Assembly (NCBI RefSeq): GCF_949628215.1
Contig: NC_134311.1
Location: forward strand, 15,562,582-15,626,581
DNA: 64,000 nt
From: Phalacrocorax aristotelis
Lineage: Eukaryota > Chordata > Aves > Suliformes > Phalacrocoracidae
Reading direction: 5' to 3'
Part shown: piece by piece, positions 49,770 through 63,125 of the stretch
Numbering within the stretch: the first letter of the stretch is position 1
Layout of the letters: every line of letters starts with the position of its first letter
The notes under the pieces: generated by a model
The model's database searches: none
What the model saw: only the letters and a program-made list of their open reading frames with translations
Told to the model about the DNA's origin: nothing
Translations under genes and position numbers: made by a program

Positions 49770-52700
49770 CTTCTCTTTTGTCCTACTGTAGCTTTGGCAG
49801 GAATTTCCTTACTTTTATCTGGTGTTCTTAGGTATCTTTACTTAGTATTTAGAAATCCAAATATCATTTTGGCATGTTTCTAATACTTGTAAGTATAGAA
49901 TGTTACCTTTAAAGCCTTTATTTTAGGTGACAATATTAAGTCGTACTTATAGATGGTTTATGTATTCTGGAGTTGCAAATACACATGAGCTGTCTGATTG
50001 TCTAAGCTGTTCTCGTAGCTGCTCTATTGTAATGAAGAAAGTGCAAAACAGCTCGTGTTTTGTAATTTTCCCTATTTTTCTTTTAGATTCCCTTGCATGC
50101 ACATGAGCATATATACAGTTCCCATCTCGGTCCTTAGCCTGAGCAGCTAAAATGTTACAGATGGGTAATAGCTGGTTCCAAAAAGAAAGGAAGCAAGCAA
50201 GGCCCTATAATGAAAGTCATAAGGTATTTTGCTTTGAAACCTGCCAGTCTGTATTATTTTCAGGGAACGTACATTTAATTTTATGAAAAGCAGTGCATGG
50301 CCTTAATCCTCTAGGAAAGACAAGTAAGATGAGCACAGTGAAAGTGGTCATTTAACTGTGACTGGTGACAACCTCAGTGGCTTTGACTAGATCCCAGTGC
50401 CGTAAAAATTTGCAATTTGATTATGATTGTTTGGAATGATAAACCTGCACATGGAATAGGGTCCCATTTCTAAAAAGAGATATTCCTAGATAATGCGGAA
50501 GATGATGGAGGTGTTTAAGAATTTTGTAGTGGTTTTTTGTGAAAAAATTTCAAATCTACATCAGACTTCCAGAAGCTTTAAATAGAGAAGTGTCGTCTAT
50601 AGAGATCATTTAGGAGAAAGAAAGAGTTTGGTGCCACATACTACACCTTTCAAAAGAATTGGGTTTTTATTTATATGCAGAAGATGTATTTTTTGACAGG
50701 TTCTGTCTACTTTTGTAGGTATTACTTCTCTTGGTGGTGTTTTCCTACCATCCTGTTAATGTGTAAAGCACAGCTTAACTGCAAAAACATGGGCAGTGAC
50801 TGCTGAAGTATGCCATTCACAAGTTGCCCTGTATAGTCTTGATAGGAAGGTGCTGCTTCAGGGAATGCACCTCTCCTGTCTTATAAGAACACCATTTTTG
50901 TTTGTCATCCGTGGGAAGCAAGTGCTTACAGCTCTTTAATGCTTCTTGGGTAGCATGTGTAGATTGAGAACCTGTTTTTCAGAGGTAAGATTATGGAAAT
51001 TTGTAACCCTGCTGACAAGTTGTTCGCATAGCCTAGAATGAAATTCTAACAGTAACTCAGAATAGCAATTAAAGCATCTCTGTATGTTAACTCCAACAGC
51101 TGGCAAAAGATAGCTGTAAGGAAGTGTACTTTGTCAATAGCCATATAATAAAGAAATTTTACAGTGTCGTTTGGACAATGCCATTTTTTGTTTCGAATGC
51201 ATTGAGCTTTGCTAATGTTACCTGGTGGTAAAGATGACCAGTTACACCACATTCCAGGAAGTGCAGCTGTTTGCCCTCTTGCAAAATAATGAATATATTT
51301 GTTGTAGAGACTGTGCAAGGAGACAAATCCCCTGGTGACTGATACTGCTTCCTTACTGGAGAGCTTGAAGCCAGGAATCTGAACTGTTAAGAAACTACTT
51401 CCGCCAATGCGTGTTAAAACTAGCATAAGATTTTTCCAGTCATAGACTGAAACCAGCTCTCATGCTGCAGTCATCTGCCACTTTCACTGAGATTCTTCTC
51501 TTCCATTGTTTTTCAAATAGGGACTGTAAGAAATGTCACTTTTTTTTCCTGAAAGAAGCAGCTAAATTTATAATACTTGAAGCCTGTTAAAATAATTTTT
51601 GACATGGCAGAAATAGAAAAGTGTCTATGACTTTACTAAATGTTGATTATTTTTTTTAATAGGAAGACAAATGTAAAGAAATTTAACTTAAAAAGTGATA
51701 TTCGTAGTATCAAGTTAATCAGAATCGAACTAGTGATGGGCAATTTTGTTAGTTCCACTGGCTGTGTAATTTTTTTAAATAATATTCTGTGTCCAGACAA
51801 AAATTTCACTGCTGTTCTTCAAATAATATTGAATACCATCCACTTCAATTTATAGAAAATCTTTTCTAGTGTGTTATCACTAATCACCCTGGGATGCCTG
51901 CTAAATATTTTTTGCTAATGTTTATGCTGTTAGCTTGAAATCAGGTGACACTTCCCAGGATTTTTGCCTTTAATAATTAAGACATCCCCTAATTCTTTCT
52001 GATAAGGTAGGTAAGAAAGGGTTTTTGCTTTTGTCCTCGTCCTGTATGCACTCATACCAATATTGTTAGGCTTGTGGTGGCTGTGTGTTAAGAACAGGTA
52101 ACTGGAAGAAGCTTGCCTTCTGAATTACAGGCTCCAGGTCTCATTGTAGTGAGCAACTGTGTCTTACGTTGAGGTAAAACCTCATTTTAATTCTGCACAG
52201 GTGCTTGCACCCTCTGCAGAGTAAGTGGAGGATTGCTCTAGTACTGGAGGCTTCAGATGTTAAGGTTTTGCGTGGGTTTTGTGGCTGGCCTGTTCTCACT
52301 TGTTTTCATATTAGCCTGTGAGCTGAAATAATTCTTTCCATTACCTTCTGTCAGGCCCTGGATGAGGGCCTATAGGGTGAGGCCTTCCATAGTGAGCTTG
52401 CTTGCTGAAAGAGTAAAAATGACAAACTCTTCTGCCTGCCACTGCAGGATGTGCACTCCCTCTCCTCAACTGCTACGTTCTCCCTTTGCATTTCCTCTGG
52501 TTTGAATTCTGCTCTCCTTAACAGTGTAGGTATGTACATGCTTTTATTTACATTGTCATAAATAGCATCTCTATCTAGAGTTCTGTCTCTGCTGGAATTA
52601 CTTCCCATGATTTTTTTCTTTTCTTGCTGGAGAGAGACTGGTGGGCTTGTGCTGAGGGTTTCATGGTGCCACAGGCATAGGTACACATTGGCATTAACTG

Positions 52701-55700
52701 TTGTTGTATTGCAGCAGTATTTCTGGTACAGCTTAGAAGACTAATTATCAACATACAGGCTCATCTGGCTGCATTACCATTGGATTGCTATGCACGTTAT
52801 TAGCAAACATATGGCAAGACATGTTTTTCTTCATGCTGTGAAAGCTTCTCTGAGCAGTGTGTGTGATGGTGTAGCAGATGCTTTTGGAGCTCAAGGGCAT
52901 ATGGGGCTGTGTCGTCCCAGGTGGATTCAGCCCTGGTGTGTGCTAAAGAAAGTCTGTGAAGTCCTGACTGAAGCCAAAAAGGTGTGGCATGTTCTGCCCC
53001 TTCACTTTCTGCGTGTGACAAACAGTACAGACTACTTCATTAGTAAACATTGGCAGTATATATCTGTTTGAACTGAGAATAAGAATGGTGGAAAATCTGT
53101 GGGCAGGTGAAGTAGTCCTTGCTTCAAGTGAAGAAGGTTAAATAGTGTTTGTTCTGAGCACGCACTGCCAAGGTAGCTGCTCGTCTAGAGTTGGCCTGAG
53201 GGTAAAGAAGACCCGGTTTAATAAGGTAGCTACCCAGTCAGCAGAGGAGGCGCTCAGTGATGTTTGTTTATATTGAAAAACATAACATTTCAAGCATCAA
53301 GAGGTGTCAGGATTGTGGGTATGTGAGCCTCAAAGGAAACCTGTGGGGTGAGCATTGCACTGGCGCGATCCCAGCCTGTTGTGGAGAGTGGTTCTAGTGT
53401 CATCTTCTTGCCCACCTGCACCAGGAGAACTGGGTGCTGAGCAGTGAAAGAGGTGGTTGCCGAAATGAATGGGATCAGTCACTGATGCTGACAAGGCAGG
53501 TATGCTGCAATGACGGCCAAGCTAGGGACGTTGCTGTGGCAGGCCTGAATTTGAGTCTTGAGACGGTGAAAATGCTGGCAGGTTGGGTGCAGGGTGAGTA
53601 GATGGAAAGAAATGTGGTGCACCTGTTGAAAGCTGGTAATGTCCCTTACTTATCAAGAACACTTAATGTCTGAGTGGACATATTGGAAATTTGGGCTGAG
53701 AAATAGGCTATCCAGGAACAGTATTTTTGCAGGAGTGTGGTGTGTGAGTGTTACTTCAAATGCACAGATCCATGTGTAATCAAGCAGTGAAGGATTAGGC
53801 ATGACAGATACTGGACTGGTAGCTGTGGTCAAGGACTGAATAAATTTTCAACCTTAGAGCAGAAAAGAGATAACTGGAACCATTTTTTGGCCTATATGGT
53901 CTCTAATTGGTTAAAGGCATTATGATATTCACTTACCATTGGGTACAGTATAAAAACCAAGGCATCCTTAAGACCACACAGTTCATGCCTTTCATGAGTT
54001 TCAGTAGAAGAGCTGAAGCTGTGGTTTATTGGTTAATCACATACCAAATGTCTGTGTCATCCTTTGTATGCAGATAAGAGTTGGTGCATCCCACCATTGT
54101 TGTCTCATCTTTTTCAGAGCAGTAACAGATTTGTTGATTTGTCATGATGTTGTGGCACAGGGCCTTTTCTTTTTGCTTCCAGATGATGATACCCTTTCTT
54201 TGCTGAAGGATTCAAGCAAGTGAGCACTCACACGGGTTTTGGCTGCCAAAAACGTCATTCAGTCCTGCTCCCATGCTCGTATTATTTCCTTCCTTGAGTC
54301 AGCAGAAACATTCATGTTCATCAGACTGAGGAACCTGATCATGAGATTGGTTAGCCTTCCCACCCCGCACCCCCAGCAATTGTTTTTCTGTGACTCGGTT
54401 TTGCAATCCAGTGTGCTGTACAGCTAAACAGATGCTTACACTACTATAGGGAGCTCTCAGGCTGGGGTGGGAGGAGGAGACAGAGTTGGTGTAACATGTC
54501 TGAGGGTTGGGAATTCTGCAACTGCTTCATTTGGAGGCAATGCTTAAAAGTTTGTGTTCACAAAAGTCTTTCAGTCTGACTAAGCACTTAGAAATACTGG
54601 TCTGTATCCCATTTCACTGAAACTAGCCCTGCTCAGATTTGTTCACTTTTCCTGCGTGCCACCTGTTTGTTTTTCTGTGTTAAGGATGCCTTTCAGCTTT
54701 GTGGGAGGCATCACTCAAACTCACATTCTTTTGAGCCAAGTTTTATTACTGAAGTTTTGGTTACATATGTTGCAAGGTTTAGAGCTACCTAAACTGTAGA
54801 AGAAATCTTTTTAGCCTGATATTTACCCTTCCAGTGCTCCCTGTTTACCATTTTTCCTTTAGCAACTATACATGAACAGTCATCTATCATTCACTAGTAG
54901 CTTTCCATATAATAAGTCTAGACTGGGAAAGATGGGAGGTTTTTTTCACATGGCCTATTTTTGAGATAACCATTTCTGAATTATGTTTCAGTTTCATTCA
55001 TGTCTCTTTCTTTAAAAAGCTTTCCATAACCTGGAATGATGCTGTAAACAAACAGACTTGTAGTTGGTCAGGTCACTTTTTTCCTTATTCCATTCCCCTT
55101 TGTTGTTTGCTGTTTTGCAGTTTTCCTAAATTACAGATGTAATTTATTCAGCCTTAAATCAATATAATCAACATCTGTGTATAAGTATTTTTTAGGAAGT
55201 TCTGTAGAGTGATTGGGTTCTAAAATATTTTTAGGATAGTAGTTTGATTCTCTTCAGCCAGTTGTTAAAGCATATTTTTATGTTGGAGCATTTAGTATTT
55301 GAGTACTGCTTGGATTCATTTCTCAAATGGAAACTTGCACACCAGAAAAAACTGCTCTTGAGTAATGCCTATGATCAACAGTGTGTATGTTGTGCCCCTG
55401 TGGTGTTTGGCATTTATTAGTGCAACTTACCACAGTAAAGTGAGAGATTTACATTGGAATGCAGGGAAATTTGACTGGGGAATGTCTAAGTACAATAGAG
55501 GTATGGAAAGCAAAAGATGCTGGACACTGAGATTTTTTTCATTAGCCTTAGCCTTTCTTTTAGATATGTCCAGTGATTTAATGTTGTACTCTGCTCTTAT
55601 GAGTATCTGTGTTCTCAGAGCCATCAGTGGCAGGGTTGCATTGCAGGATATATATAAGAAGGGCCAGTGTAGTATCTGCAATCCACATGTGTGTGTATTG

Positions 55701-57000
55701 TGTTTTAGATAAACCCTTTACCATATAAACACCTCAGTAGATAAGTGTGTACCTGACATACATGTGCAAGTTTATACTAGTAACCATGCAGAGTTTTAAA
55801 AATATGCTGCTTTAGCAGTTGTTTAATTGTTTCTGTATAGCTTTTCAATGCAAATGGCAAGTCAGTTCATGTGAAGGAAGCACTGGGATTTTAAAAAAAT
55901 ATATTAAATTTCAATTAAGGGAGGAAACCTGGTAGTATTTAATCCTGATCTGCAGTCTCTTTTTCAAAATGTATGAAAATTAAAATTATAACATTTTTTT
56001 AAAGTGGTTAGTCTGAATCCTGAGTTATTTGCTGCAGTTCTCTGCTTCTTTAAAAGCCATCATACAGAAGATCACATGAAATAATGTGAGTTGTGACAGA
56101 GATACATGAACAAATCAAGACAATACACAGAAGCCAAGATGATGTGACTTACTTCCATATTAGAGTTGTATTTTATTATCTGCTGAACCAGAGTAGTGAA
56201 GGTTTGGTAGACATAGATGTCTGGGTTTACTGTTCAGGGTTTTTAACAACTTCTTCAAAAGACAGCTGAAGAGTACATTTGTTTAGGGATTTGTAATGTG
56301 TCTATTGAGCAGGCTAAGGTATTTACTGATGATAGTTTAAAAAAAAAAGGGGGGTTGAGACTGCACACACAGTTGTAGCTAGCAGTGAATATCTAAGTCA
56401 TGTAATCTGTCATCAAAAATCAAATAAAAATCTGAAAATTAAAAACTAATGTCTTCTGACTTGATATCCTTGTGTAGAAAAGAAAGTAGAAAGTATCTAA
56501 GATAGTTGGTGGGATACAGAACAGGAAATGGGATTAAGGTATGTACTTTCTCATGCTGCTGCACAGACTCACATTGCTAGTTTCCTCATCTATCACCACT
56601 CAGGTAAAAAAAAAAAAAAATGCCATATCAGGAATTATTTTGGGTGATTAAGACAGTCTTGTTTTTGGGGTGTTTTCCTGTGGATTTTTTCTTCCTAATT
56701 CTTAAGAACAATTATCTGGTAGTACACAATATTGTGCTGAAGAATTTCTCCCATTTTAAAGTAAACTTAATTTGTCTTAACAATCCTGATCTGCCAGCCC
56801 CAAATCTATTTGTAAAAAATATTAAACAGGACAAATGCCCTAGAAAGAAAGCAGGTTCTGGGAAGTGGTGGAGAACTCTATGGATGAATTTTGGCTTAGA
56901 AAGCAGAGCTCTGCAGAGCTGACCTGTAGCAGCTGAAGTGGGTGGAGGTAGTAGTAATAGAATTAGTTCCTACTAATGGAGCATTTCAGGCTTTCCTTCT
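49770..57000. other. Noncoding, no recognised gene or repeat
   Basis: 7.2 kb. Mostly AT-rich; about 52.8-53.7 kb is noticeably richer in GC and has open frames on both strands (52790-53071 +, 52800-53021 -) without family resemblance. Could be ancient repeat or unique intron. Confidence 0.35.
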
Positions 57001-57519
57001 TGGGGTGGGGTGACCCTGGCCAGCAGGTAAGTCACCACCTAGTCACTTACTCCCCCTCCAGCAGTAGGGGGGAGGATCTGAAGGACAGAAGTGAGGAAAA
57101 TAACCTCATGGGTCAAGATAAAAACAGTTTAGTAGTTGAAAGGGCTGGGTTGGGGGGAGAGAAACCAGTGAAGCAAAAGCAACCATTTACCACCAGCAGG
57201 TCAGCCAGTCCCAGAACAATGGCTACTTTGGAAAAACTGCCCCCTGGCCCAGTTTTAATGGTGATCACAGTGTTACATGTTTACATGGAAAATACCTTTG
57301 ATCAGCTGGGGTCAGCTGTCTCCGAGTCACCTCCGGACCTCCTGCCGGCTCACAACCTACACACGGGGAGGGGGGCAGAGTGGGAGACAGAGAAGGCCTT
57401 GACGCTGCTCAGCAATAACAAAAACATTGGTGTTATCAACACTGTTTTGGTCACAAATCCAAAACACCATAAGGGCTACTATGAAGAAAGTTAACTCCAT
57501 CCTAGCCAGACCCAGTACA
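57001..57519 (-). mobile_element. Solo LTR, ERVL-type, minus strand
   Basis: On the minus strand it starts TGTACTGGGTCTGGCTAGGA and shares the family layout with the 28.5- and 61.5-kb copies (GATAACACC region, CCCCAGCTGATCAAAGG, then the Gly-codon-like GC end). 519 nt. Flanked by an exact 5-bp duplication CTTCT (56996-57000 and 57520-57524). More diverged than the other long copies. The 172-codon open frame across it on + is antisense to the LTR and not a gene. Confidence 0.85.
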
Positions 57520-57524
57520 CTTCT

Positions 57525-60500
57525 ATTGACTCACCTGTAAGGCAAGAAGTATAGTAAATCTTAACAGGTTTAATAACTTTGCTCTCAAAATCCATATATT
57601 CTCCAAATTCATGGTAAAGGCAGTACTCTGTCTTTATATGACCATCATTTTAATTTTACTTTCCAAATTAAGGATTAAATTCATATGCCCAAAGTGGACT
57701 TTTCTAGAGCATATTGTCAATTATCAGTTAATTCTCCATAAGCTCAAGTCTCCTATGCGAAGCTGCCTCATTAAATTAAAACAATGAAAGCTGCTATGAA
57801 TGAAGTATCCGAATCCCCTTCCTAACAGTTACACTTTCCATTTTCTTGCTTATCAACTTACAATTCTTGAGAATAAGTTTTGGAAATGTAAATCAGAATT
57901 AGCTACTTCTTTTTTTTTGTCATTACCAAGAAGCTTAACCTCTTTCTCCGGTTAAATTCTTCTTGAAAATGTTCACTACATTCCGTACGTCTAAACATAC
58001 TCGTGTTTTTATGAGTAAATAACTTACGACTTTCCAACATAGCATTCTGCTGAGGGCTTGAACTGCTTCTTTTCCATTCTATACCACACTGTACCCTTCT
58101 GTAGAAGGCAGCAATGGAAATTTATTAAAATCATAAAGAAGAATAATTCTTACAGTGTGGAACCCTAAATCTTCTCCTAGACTACAGAAACTTTCATTTA
58201 GACTGTCTCACAACTAAAAGAAAATGCAGAAATGCAAGTGAAACAATTAACAGCTTCATGAATTGGATCAGAAAACTAGCTGTATCTTTGGAAACTCGTA
58301 TCTGATTGACAATATAAAACCTCCAGAAAATAGCTCTTACTACTGTCTATTGTTGTGAAGGATTTCCTCAGATTCAGTTGTAAGCGAAGTAGTACACACC
58401 GTCCTCCAAACTGACAGGATGTGAGACTGATTTGACTCAAAAGCTTGAATTAATAAGCCCTATGAGATGTGTCCTCTGATAGTACAGGCAGATTGTTTCA
58501 CAAGCTGTTAGATTTTTGTGATTAACAGTTGCTCTTTATGAAAAGACTCTGTAAACCAGCACAACTTGGTCTATAGGGATGTGCATTTTGGACTCCTCAG
58601 TCCCAGAGCTAGCTGAAGCACTGAGTTTGTTTCATAAGGAATCTGATGGTTTATACCTAGAAACTCATGGCAAACAGAAGCTTCCAGTTATCAACGAAAA
58701 TGTTTTGCTTGTAGTTTTTAGCAGCTGACGATGTAGTTGGAGTGTCCCTGGTGCTTCTTCACTGCACTTGTGGGGTAGGATGGTTGGGTATCTACATATC
58801 TGTTCCAGGGGTTCTGAAAGCCTTTTGGAGATGCCAGATTTGTCAGTGAATTACCCCAAAGCCTTTGGGACCTGACGTTATTTTGCAATACTGCTTCTAT
58901 AAAGTAGATCCAAGCAGAACAGATTAAGGTTGGTTTGTTATCAGGCAAGACAGGTTGTTGGAGCCTTTCAGAAGCATTCGCAAGATAAATGTGGTAAAGC
59001 TGTGGAGGTCCACAGTACTTAATCAGCAGTTAGGAGCGATAGGTAGATATAACAATTGCAGCACAGTCCTCTGACAAACTCAGTTAATATAACAACATGA
59101 TAGTGTCTGGACCAGTTTTCTTTTTAATGCAAAAAAAAAAAAAAAAAAAAAAAGACAAGACCACAGTGGTTCTGGTAGCTTCCTTTTTTTTTGTCTGACA
59201 TAAATGATCAAAAGTAGATCTTCTGAATGCTTTATAAATTGATAAAACTTTTGTTCTAATTTCAGGTTTACTTTTACAATATAAACAGATAACTCCTATT
59301 TTTTAGGACCCTTAATTACTGTAAATTAAAACAAATTATTAAATGCTAGTCCTTAAAGACTAAGTTTGGTCTAGTACTCTAATAGGTAGTTCTGCTAATC
59401 CCATGGAAGAATAATGTCTAAGAAATGTAGATAGGTTGATACTGGGGATGGATCCAGCAAATAATAAATAAAGCATTTACAACTTTAAAACATTATAAAG
59501 TTGCACAGATGTTTGAATATACAAGTAAATCCTTTAATAAAAGTTGTCATAATTCTTAGTGATCGTTATGATGTTGTCCTCTGTTATTTATACATCAGTT
59601 ATGCAAGCTAAAAGCTTTATCCTGAGTTATGAAACGTATTTCCCAAGTTACAGATTTATGAACCCTTAAATGTGTTCCTGATCCTTCCTGTTTATATTTT
59701 TCTCTTTTTTTATTTATTAACTCCAATGCTTTCTGAAATTCTTTTGTGTTGTACGTGACTATCTACAAGCCATCTTTGCCTCTGATGGATCCTGAGCTGC
59801 AGATAGTTGGGAGGGTGGCTGGCGGCAGTACCACTGTAGATGTTCTGTGCCCTTACTGCTTTTGGCCACTGTTGAAGGAAGAGTTCTGTGACAAAGAGAC
59901 CTTTGGTCTGGCCTGGTGCAGTTGCTCATTATATTTGCCAGTAATTACTTAAAATGAGGAAAACTTGTAGCTGCATTTTAAAAACAGTGTAAGTTCACAA
60001 TGGGAAAAGCAGCTAATGCATGTGCTTCACTGGTAGCCTTAACTTTTCAATCACCCAGCCAGACCTACAAGTCTGAAACAGTGCATGAAGTGGGAGGTGT
60101 CTAGAGCTGTAAGCAATATGCGTTTTTCCTAATGAAGGGCCTAATGTGTTCTGAGGTTTAAAGGTAGGGTAAGGAGACGGTGCAAAGGAAAGCCTGCCTC
60201 CTGGCAGGTTTCTTTTCTCCAGTGTCAGGCAGACGCCAACTGACACATACTACTGGATCTTTTACTATCATGAGGAGAAAAAAAAAATTGTGCCTTATGA
60301 GAAGACTCTTCAGCTCCTCCAAGGGCAGGTAAGATTAACTCAGACAGCAGAATACTGTGACTTGTTCCATCTCCCAGATTGTATTATAGTCTCTCCTTAC
60401 AAATTGTGGCAGTCCTGCAGATGGTGGTATTAGAAAAGAACTACTTGAGAAATTGAAAAAGTGGGTGCAACCAAAGGTCCCTGAGATCCCGACTAACCTC

Positions 60501-60529
60501 AGGGTATTTGGCATTCCCCCTTCACAGTC
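57525..60529. other. Noncoding, no recognised gene
   Basis: AT-rich. Contains a 23-nt A-run (59131-59153). No exon or repeat family supported. Confidence 0.4.
59131..59153 (+). repeat. Poly(A) tract, A23
   Basis: Uninterrupted 23 A after TTTCTTTTTAATGC. No poly(A) signal or retrocopy body is recognisable upstream, so a simple mononucleotide repeat is the best reading. Confidence 0.8.
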
Positions 60530-61516
60530 GGCAGCAGTTTTGGCTGCAGTGACCATAAGATGGTGGAGTTTAGGATCCTAAGGAGAAAGAGCAGAGCAAA
60601 AAGTAGGACCATTGCTCTGTATTTCTGGTGAGCGGACTTCAACCCCTTCAGGGATCTGCTTGGAAGAATCCCATGAGATGTCACCTCAGAGAGAAGAATC
60701 ATCCAGGGGAGCTGAATGATATTCAAGGATCACCTCCTCCAAGCTCAGGGAAGACCCATCACAACAAGCAGGAAGTCAGCAGAGACAGTAGGAGGCCTGC
60801 ATGGATGAGCCAGAAGCTCCTAACTAGGACATAAAGAAACATACAAGAGATGGAAACAGGGACAGGGGACCCAGGAATAATACAGAGCTGCTGTCCAAGC
60901 ATGCAGGGATAGCATTAGGGAGGCCAAGGTTGGCCTGGAGTTGAATCTGTCAAGAGATGGGAAAGGCAACAAGAAAGGCTTCTATGAGTACATAAACAGC
61001 AAAAGGAAGGCTAGGGAAAACATGAGCCCACTGCTGAATGGGGCAGGAGAACAGATAACAAACGAAAGACTGAGGTACTCTACCCTTGTCCCAGAATTAG
61101 GGAGCACTTAAGCAAACTGGATGCACAAAAATCCATGAGACCGGGCAAGTTGCACACACTGGCGCTGAGGGAGTTGGCTGATGCCGTTGTGAGGCCAGTC
61201 TCAACTAACTTCTTTCATGGCAACTGGAAGACATTCTTGAAGACTGGAAGAAAGCAAATATCACTGCTGTCTGCAGGAAGGAAGATCTGGGGAAATACAG
61301 GCAGGTAAGCATCACCTCAGTTCCTGGAGAGCATTTCCAAACGTGAAGGTCAAGAAGGGAATTGGGAACAGTCAGCATGGATTTGCAGACGGGAAATCAT
61401 CTTTGCCCAACCTGATGGCCTTCTACAGTGAAGGGAGAGCAGTGGATGTTATTTACCTCAACTTTGGTAAGGCTTTTTGCACTGTCTCAGTCTCCCATAA
61501 TATCCTCCTAGAAAAA

Positions 61517-62106
61517 TGTCATGATTTTAGCTGAGATAGAGTTAATTTTCTTCACTGCAGCTGGCACAGTGCTGTGCTTTGGACTTAGCATGAAAACAAT
61601 GTTGAGATAACACACCGATGTTTTGGTTGTTGCCGGGCAGTGCTTGTACTAGTCAAGGACTTTTCCAGCTTCCCATGCTCTGCCAGGTGCACAGGAAGGC
61701 GCGAGAGGAGGGGGCACAGCTAAAAGAGCAGATTCAAACTGGCCAAAGGGATATTCCACATCATGTAATGTCATGCCCAGTAGGTTACCTGGGAGCGGCT
61801 GCCTAGGGCGGGGGGAGGGAAGTAATGGTGGCTCAGGGACAGGGAGTGTCAGTCGGCAGGTGGTGAGTGGTTTTATCGTTTGTGTTTCTGTTTTTTTTCC
61901 TTTTCCATTTTATTATATTATCATTATTTTTTTTGCTATCATAATCATTATTATAATTATTATTTTTATTGTAATTATTAAACTGTGCTTATCTTAACCC
62001 ACAAGTCCTTTTGCTCTTCTGAACCTCTTCCCCATCCCACAGGGGTGGAGGGAGTGAGCGAGCGGCTGCGTGGTGCTTAGTTGCTGACTGAAGCTGAACC
62101 ACGACA
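61517..62106 (+). mobile_element. Solo LTR, ERVL-type, nested in CR1
   Basis: Starts TGTCATGATTTTAGCTGAGA and ends AAGCTGAACCACGACA (TG...CA), 590 nt. Flanks AAAAA (61512-61516) and ACAAA (62107-62111) are a 5-bp duplication with one change, and CR1 sequence resumes directly on both sides. ATTAAA at 61977-61982 is a plausible LTR poly(A) signal. No internal genes. Confidence 0.92.
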
Positions 62107-62872
62107 ACAAACTGACAAAGTACTGCATAGATGAGTGCATAGTGAGGTGGTTTGAAAACTGGCTGAACAGCCAGGGTCAGGGGGATAAAGTCCAGTTGGA
62201 GGCAAGTCACTAGTGGAATATCATAGGAGATGATTAATGACTTCATTAATGACCTGGATGCTGGGATGGAATGCACCCTCAGCAAGTTCACAGATGATAC
62301 AAAACGGGGAGGAGTGGCGGGTACACCAAGTGGTTGTGCTGCCACTCACAGGGACTTGAACGGACTGGAGAATTAGGCTGAGGAAGTCTCAAAGTTGAAC
62401 AAGGGGAAATGCCAAGTCCTGTATCTAGGAGGAATAATCATGTGCACAAGTCGTGTCACATCATACGCTGATGCCTGATGAACTGGAGAGCAGCTCTGTA
62501 GAGAAGGACCTGTGGATCTTGGTGGACACCAAGCTGACCACGAGCCAGCAGTCTGCCCATGTGGCAAACACGAGCAACCTTTTGGGATGCATTAGGAAGA
62601 GACTTGCTAGTGGATCAAAGGAGGTAATAATTTTTCTCTTCTCAGCACTGGAGGGGCCACATCTGTAGCGTTATGTCCACTTCTGGGCTCCCCAGTACAA
62701 GAAGGATACAGACTTACTGGAACAAATCCAACAAAGAACCACAAAAATTATTAAGGGACTCTTCATGTGAGGAGAGGCTGAGAGAGCTGTTAAGCTTGAA
62801 GAAGAGAAGCCTTAGAGGAATCTTAACAATGAAGAAGGATCCAGATTCTTCTCAGTAGTGCCAGTGACAGGA

Positions 62873-63125
62873 TGTTGTGGTTTAACCCCAGCCAGCAACT
62901 AAGCACCACGCAGCTGCTCGCTCAGTCCCCCACCTCAGTGGGATGGGGGAAATAATTGGAAGGGCAAAAGTAAGAAAACTTATGGGTTGAGATAAGAACA
63001 GTTTAATAATTAGAATAAAATATCATAATAATTATGATGATGCTATAGTAATGAAAAGGAAAACAATGAGAGAGAGAGAAGCAAAACCCAGGGGAAAAAA
63101 AAACAAATGATGCAAAAACTAAAAC
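62873..63125 (-). mobile_element. Short LTR fragment of the same family, minus strand, nested in CR1
   Basis: Plus-strand start TGTTGTGGTTTAACCCCAGC is the complement of the LTR 3' end; GCAACTAAGCACCACGCAGC and the TAA/ATT tract follow. Only the 3' ~250 nt of the LTR is present. It is flanked by an exact CAGGA (62868-62872 and 63126-63130), and CR1 continues on both sides. The right border lacks the usual TG/CA end. Confidence 0.85.

Noticed and set aside
56976..57494. 172-codon open frame on the + strand
   Set aside because: Covers the minus-strand solo LTR in antisense; no gene content.
59131..59153. A23 tract as the tail of a processed pseudogene
   Set aside because: No gene-like body or AATAAA precedes it, and no target duplication could be seen.
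57001..62106. A provirus bounded by the LTRs at 57.0 and 61.5 kb
   Set aside because: The two LTRs are in opposite orientation, each has its own target duplication, and no gag/pol-like sequence lies between them.
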